Source: Bifidobacteriaceae bacterium (GTDB lineage: Bacteria > Actinomycetota > Actinomycetes > Actinomycetales > WQXJ01). From it: a stretch of 7,130 nucleotides of DNA. The stretch covers positions 1 to 7,130 of the forward strand of contig JAITJY010000069.1 of NCBI GenBank assembly GCA_031278675.1. The letters run 5' to 3'. Below the pieces are notes generated by a model that worked only from the letters and a program-made list of their open reading frames with translations, did not search any database and was not told the DNA's origin. Of the stretch, positions 5,795-7,130 are shown piece after piece; the first letter of the stretch is position 1, and the number at the start of each line of letters is the position of its first letter. The position numbers were made by a program, and so were the translations under genes.

Positions 5795-6157
5795 ATGCCA
5801 CTGTCTGAGTATGAGCAGCGCGTCCTGGACCAACTCGAAGCTCAACTCGCCTCCGAGGACCCGGAGGTGGGGACCCGTTTGGCGACGGGTGGCGCGCCCC
5901 GCAGAGGGCGGATCGCGCTCGGAGCGTTCGGCGTGGTGATGGGTCTCGCCTTGTTGATTCTGGGCGTGGCGATCTCCCAGCTTTGGGTTTCCTTGGCCGG
6001 CTTCTTGGCAATGTTCTTCGGCGCATATTTCGCGCTCACCAAACCTAAGGCCCTGCCCGCTCCGAGCCCCCCGGCGCCCGGCCGCCCCAAGAAGCCCCGC
6101 AAACCGGGTTTGTCAGACCGTTTCGAGAAGCGGATCGACGGCGACGGCATAATCTAA
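5795..6157 (+). CDS. DUF3040 family membrane protein
   Basis: A 120-residue actinobacterial protein of unknown function. The N-terminus PLSEYEQRVLDQLEAQLASEDP (from residue 2) is the hallmark of the family and should be a cytoplasmic helix. Two hydrophobic segments follow, about 39-58 (IALGAFGVVMGLALLILGVA) and 62-81, giving a hairpin with both ends on the same side. The tail is rich in Pro, Lys and Arg (residues 83-110) and ends acidic. The ATG at 5795 has a strong GGGAGGTGA just upstream; the in-frame TTG at 5774 lies before that site and is not the start. Genes of this family commonly lie just upstream of mraZ and the division cluster in actinobacteria, as here, which hints at a link to the cell envelope or division but does not show it. 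Confidence 0.88.
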   Translation: MPLSEYEQRVLDQLEAQLASEDPEVGTRLATGGAPRRGRIALGAFGVVMGLALLILGVAISQLWVSLAGFLAMFFGAYFALTKPKALPAPSPPAPGRPKKPRKPGLSDRFEKRIDGDGII

Positions 6158-6210
6158 CCGTTCGGCGCCGCCCCCGCCGCCCTCCCGTCTGCGAGCCTTT
6201 TCCTGCCCGC

Positions 6211-6390
6211 CCGATGCCGCCGCATCGTCTGCGCGGTTGTCGCCCGTGTGGTGCCCGCCCACGTAATGCCCGCATCGCCTGACCGTTGCCGCCGCGCCGT
6301 CCGCCTGCTGCCGCTGCATCGCCTGCGCGGTTGCCGCCAGCGTTGTGCCCGCATCGCCTGCCTGATGCCGCCGCGTCGCCTGCCCGCCGC
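6211..6390. repeat. Degenerate GC-rich repeat tract
   Basis: The 10-mer GCATCGCCTG or a one-base variant occurs five times, at 6222, 6272, 6316, 6351 and 6373, with steadily shortening spacing (50, 44, 35 and 22 bp). A longer match joins 6222-6244 with 6316-6338: 21 of 23 bases are identical and both differences are C/T changes. GATGCCGCCGC occurs at both ends of the tract, followed each time by a variant of the 10-mer. In 6241-6480 I count only 14 A residues in 240 plus-strand bases. Confidence 0.65.
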
Positions 6391-6624
6391 CCTACCGTCC
6401 GCCCGCACGCCTGCCGTCCGGCCGCCCACGCTGCCCGCCCGCGTTGGCTGGCTTGTTCACATCGCCCGCCGCGCTTGGCGCGCTTGGCGTTCATTCTTGC
6501 CCGCAGGCGCTCCTTCGGCCCGCTGTGTCCTCATGCTGAGACGGCATCGGAAAAAGTCTCTCCATTCCTCTCCCCGTGTGACCTGGGCTGTTGTCTCAAA
6601 AATCCGGCTCTAGGGCCAAAATCG

Positions 6625-6654
6625 GTGAAAAATCGCCAATTAGTGGAGTAAAGT
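6625..6654 (+). promoter_or_regulatory. Probable mraZ promoter
   Basis: GTGAAA at 6625-6630 (-35-like, four of six matches) and TAAAGT at 6649-6654 (TAnnnT type -10) are 18 bases apart. The transcript would start near 6661, leaving a leader of about 100 bases before mraZ. This is the only A/T-enriched segment between the repeat tract and mraZ. Confidence 0.45.
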
Positions 6655-6658
6655 GGTG
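6642..6658 (+). promoter_or_regulatory. Candidate MraZ-binding boxes
   Basis: Two direct copies of AGTGGnG, at 6642-6648 and 6652-6658, are exactly 10 bp apart. Known MraZ sites are short G-rich direct repeats (TGGGN in E. coli, AAAGTGG-type in mollicutes) on a 10 bp period, and AAAGTGG itself occurs at 6650-6656. They overlap the proposed -10 box, which fits autorepression by MraZ. Confidence 0.5.
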
Positions 6659-6745
6659 AGCCCTAGACCGGAGCAGCTACGAGAGCACTAACCAGCTAGG
6701 CCAACGAGGCCAGCGAACTCGACGAGCCGACCACGAGACCGCGGG

Positions 6746-6752
6746 AAGGAGG
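6746..6752 (+). promoter_or_regulatory. Ribosome binding site of mraZ
   Basis: AAGGAGG lies 7 bases before the GTG at 6760 and so fixes that codon as the start. The overlapping ATG at 6758 runs straight into TGA and cannot be the start. Confidence 0.75.
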
Positions 6753-6759
6753 GGCAGAT

Positions 6760-7130
6760 GTGAGCGAAGCCTGGGGCGGCTTCAGCGTCAAGCTGGACGA
6801 CAAGCACAGGGTGATTGTGCCCCCCAAAGCGCGCCCAGCGCTCGAAATCGGTGGGACCTACCTGACCCGCGGGCAAGACCGGTGCATTGCATTGTTCTCC
6901 CGGCCGCAGTTCGACGAATACCGGGAAAAGATCCGCCTCAGCGTGCCGGCGGATATGCCCGCAGTCGCCTTCGATCGCCTGTTCTTCAATTCGGTGGTCA
7001 CCCAGGATATGGACAAACAAGGCCGGGTCACTATCCCGCTCAAACTGCGGGAATATGCCTCGCTGGACCGCGATCTCATGGTGACGCTGCTCGACAACCG
7101 AATCGAAATATGGGACGCCGGCAAGTGGCA
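6760..7130 (+). CDS. mraZ: Transcriptional regulator MraZ (cut by right edge)
   Basis: DNA-binding protein of the AbrB-like fold that forms ring-shaped oligomers and represses its own dcw operon; it is normally the first gene of that division and peptidoglycan cluster, followed by rsmH, ftsL, ftsI and mur genes. The visible 123 codons, from GTG 6760, contain both tandem half-domains with their DxxxR motifs: Asp13 to Arg17 in KLDDKHRVIVPPKAR, and Asp84 to Arg88 in DMDKQGRVTIPLKLR. The end reached here, DNRIEIWDAGKW, is near the usual C-terminus (relatives have about 143 residues), so some 20 residues lie outside. A strong ribosome binding site, a long leader and candidate GTGG operator boxes precede it. 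Its presence shows the window ends at the start of the dcw cluster. Confidence 0.95.
   Translation, partial: MSEAWGGFSVKLDDKHRVIVPPKARPALEIGGTYLTRGQDRCIALFSRPQFDEYREKIRLSVPADMPAVAFDRLFFNSVVTQDMDKQGRVTIPLKLREYASLDRDLMVTLLDNRIEIWDAGKW

Larger units (their letters stand above)
6158..6759 (+). other. 602 bp non-coding stretch between the DUF3040 gene and mraZ
   Basis: No believable gene lies here. The first two thirds (to about 6530) are very rich in C and G and poor in A on the plus strand, with degenerate internal repeats. After about 6540 the composition changes to ordinary, more A-rich sequence, which carries the probable mraZ promoter, GTGG boxes and a roughly 100-base leader. Open frames crossing it encode only Arg-, Ala- and Pro-rich low-complexity peptides in overlapping frames on both strands, the pattern expected from biased composition rather than from selection on a protein. 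Confidence 0.7.

Noticed and set aside
6045..6651. Several overlapping 90-150 codon frames on both strands between the DUF3040 gene and mraZ
   Set aside because: They are Arg/Ala/Pro/Gly-rich, overlap each other and the DUF3040 gene, lack good ribosome binding sites and follow from the biased base composition.
6758..6763. ATG-TGA minimal frame overlapping the mraZ start
   Set aside because: It encodes a single residue. It overlaps the GTG start by chance, and I see nothing to support start-stop regulation.

Overview
The window looks chromosomal and comes from a high-GC Gram-positive bacterium (Actinomycetota). The reasons are GC-rich codon use, an actinobacterial-type HelD RNA-polymerase-recycling ATPase, a PAC2-family protein, a DUF3040 membrane protein placed between dinB and mraZ (an arrangement typical of actinobacterial division clusters), and two or three genes whose -10 boxes sit where a leaderless mRNA would be expected. 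I cannot name the genus. I see no transposase, integrase, tRNA, rRNA or CRISPR array.

Layout. From 1 to 1415 on the minus strand is the N-terminal 471 codons of a HelD/HelR-type ATPase, cut by the left edge. It is divergent from a PAC2-family gene (1576-2502, +). Next comes a small cold-shock protein (2775-2978, +) with a hairpin in its leader and a strong terminator-like hairpin after it, then ndk (3098-3517, +). ndk converges on a minus-strand spermidine-synthase-like gene (3710-4522, -), and the gap between them is filled by a 55-57 bp tandem repeat whose first copy is the 3' end of ndk itself. That minus-strand gene is divergent, with only a 37 bp gap, from dinB (4560-5720, +). A DUF3040 gene follows (5795-6157, +). 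A 602 bp non-coding stretch then holds a degenerate, A-poor repeat tract and the probable promoter/operator region of mraZ. mraZ starts at 6760 and is cut by the right edge about 20 codons before its expected end.

Functional reading. Most genes are single housekeeping units: transcription recycling (HelD), nucleotide balance (Ndk), cold-shock RNA binding (Csp) and translesion synthesis (DinB). mraZ normally opens the dcw cell-division and cell-wall cluster, so the right edge is probably the start of that operon. I found no convincing new multi-gene system. The points most worth a second look are the ndk-tail repeat array, the low-complexity tract before mraZ, the tight divergent promoter pair at dinB, and the direct GTGG boxes over the mraZ -10 region.
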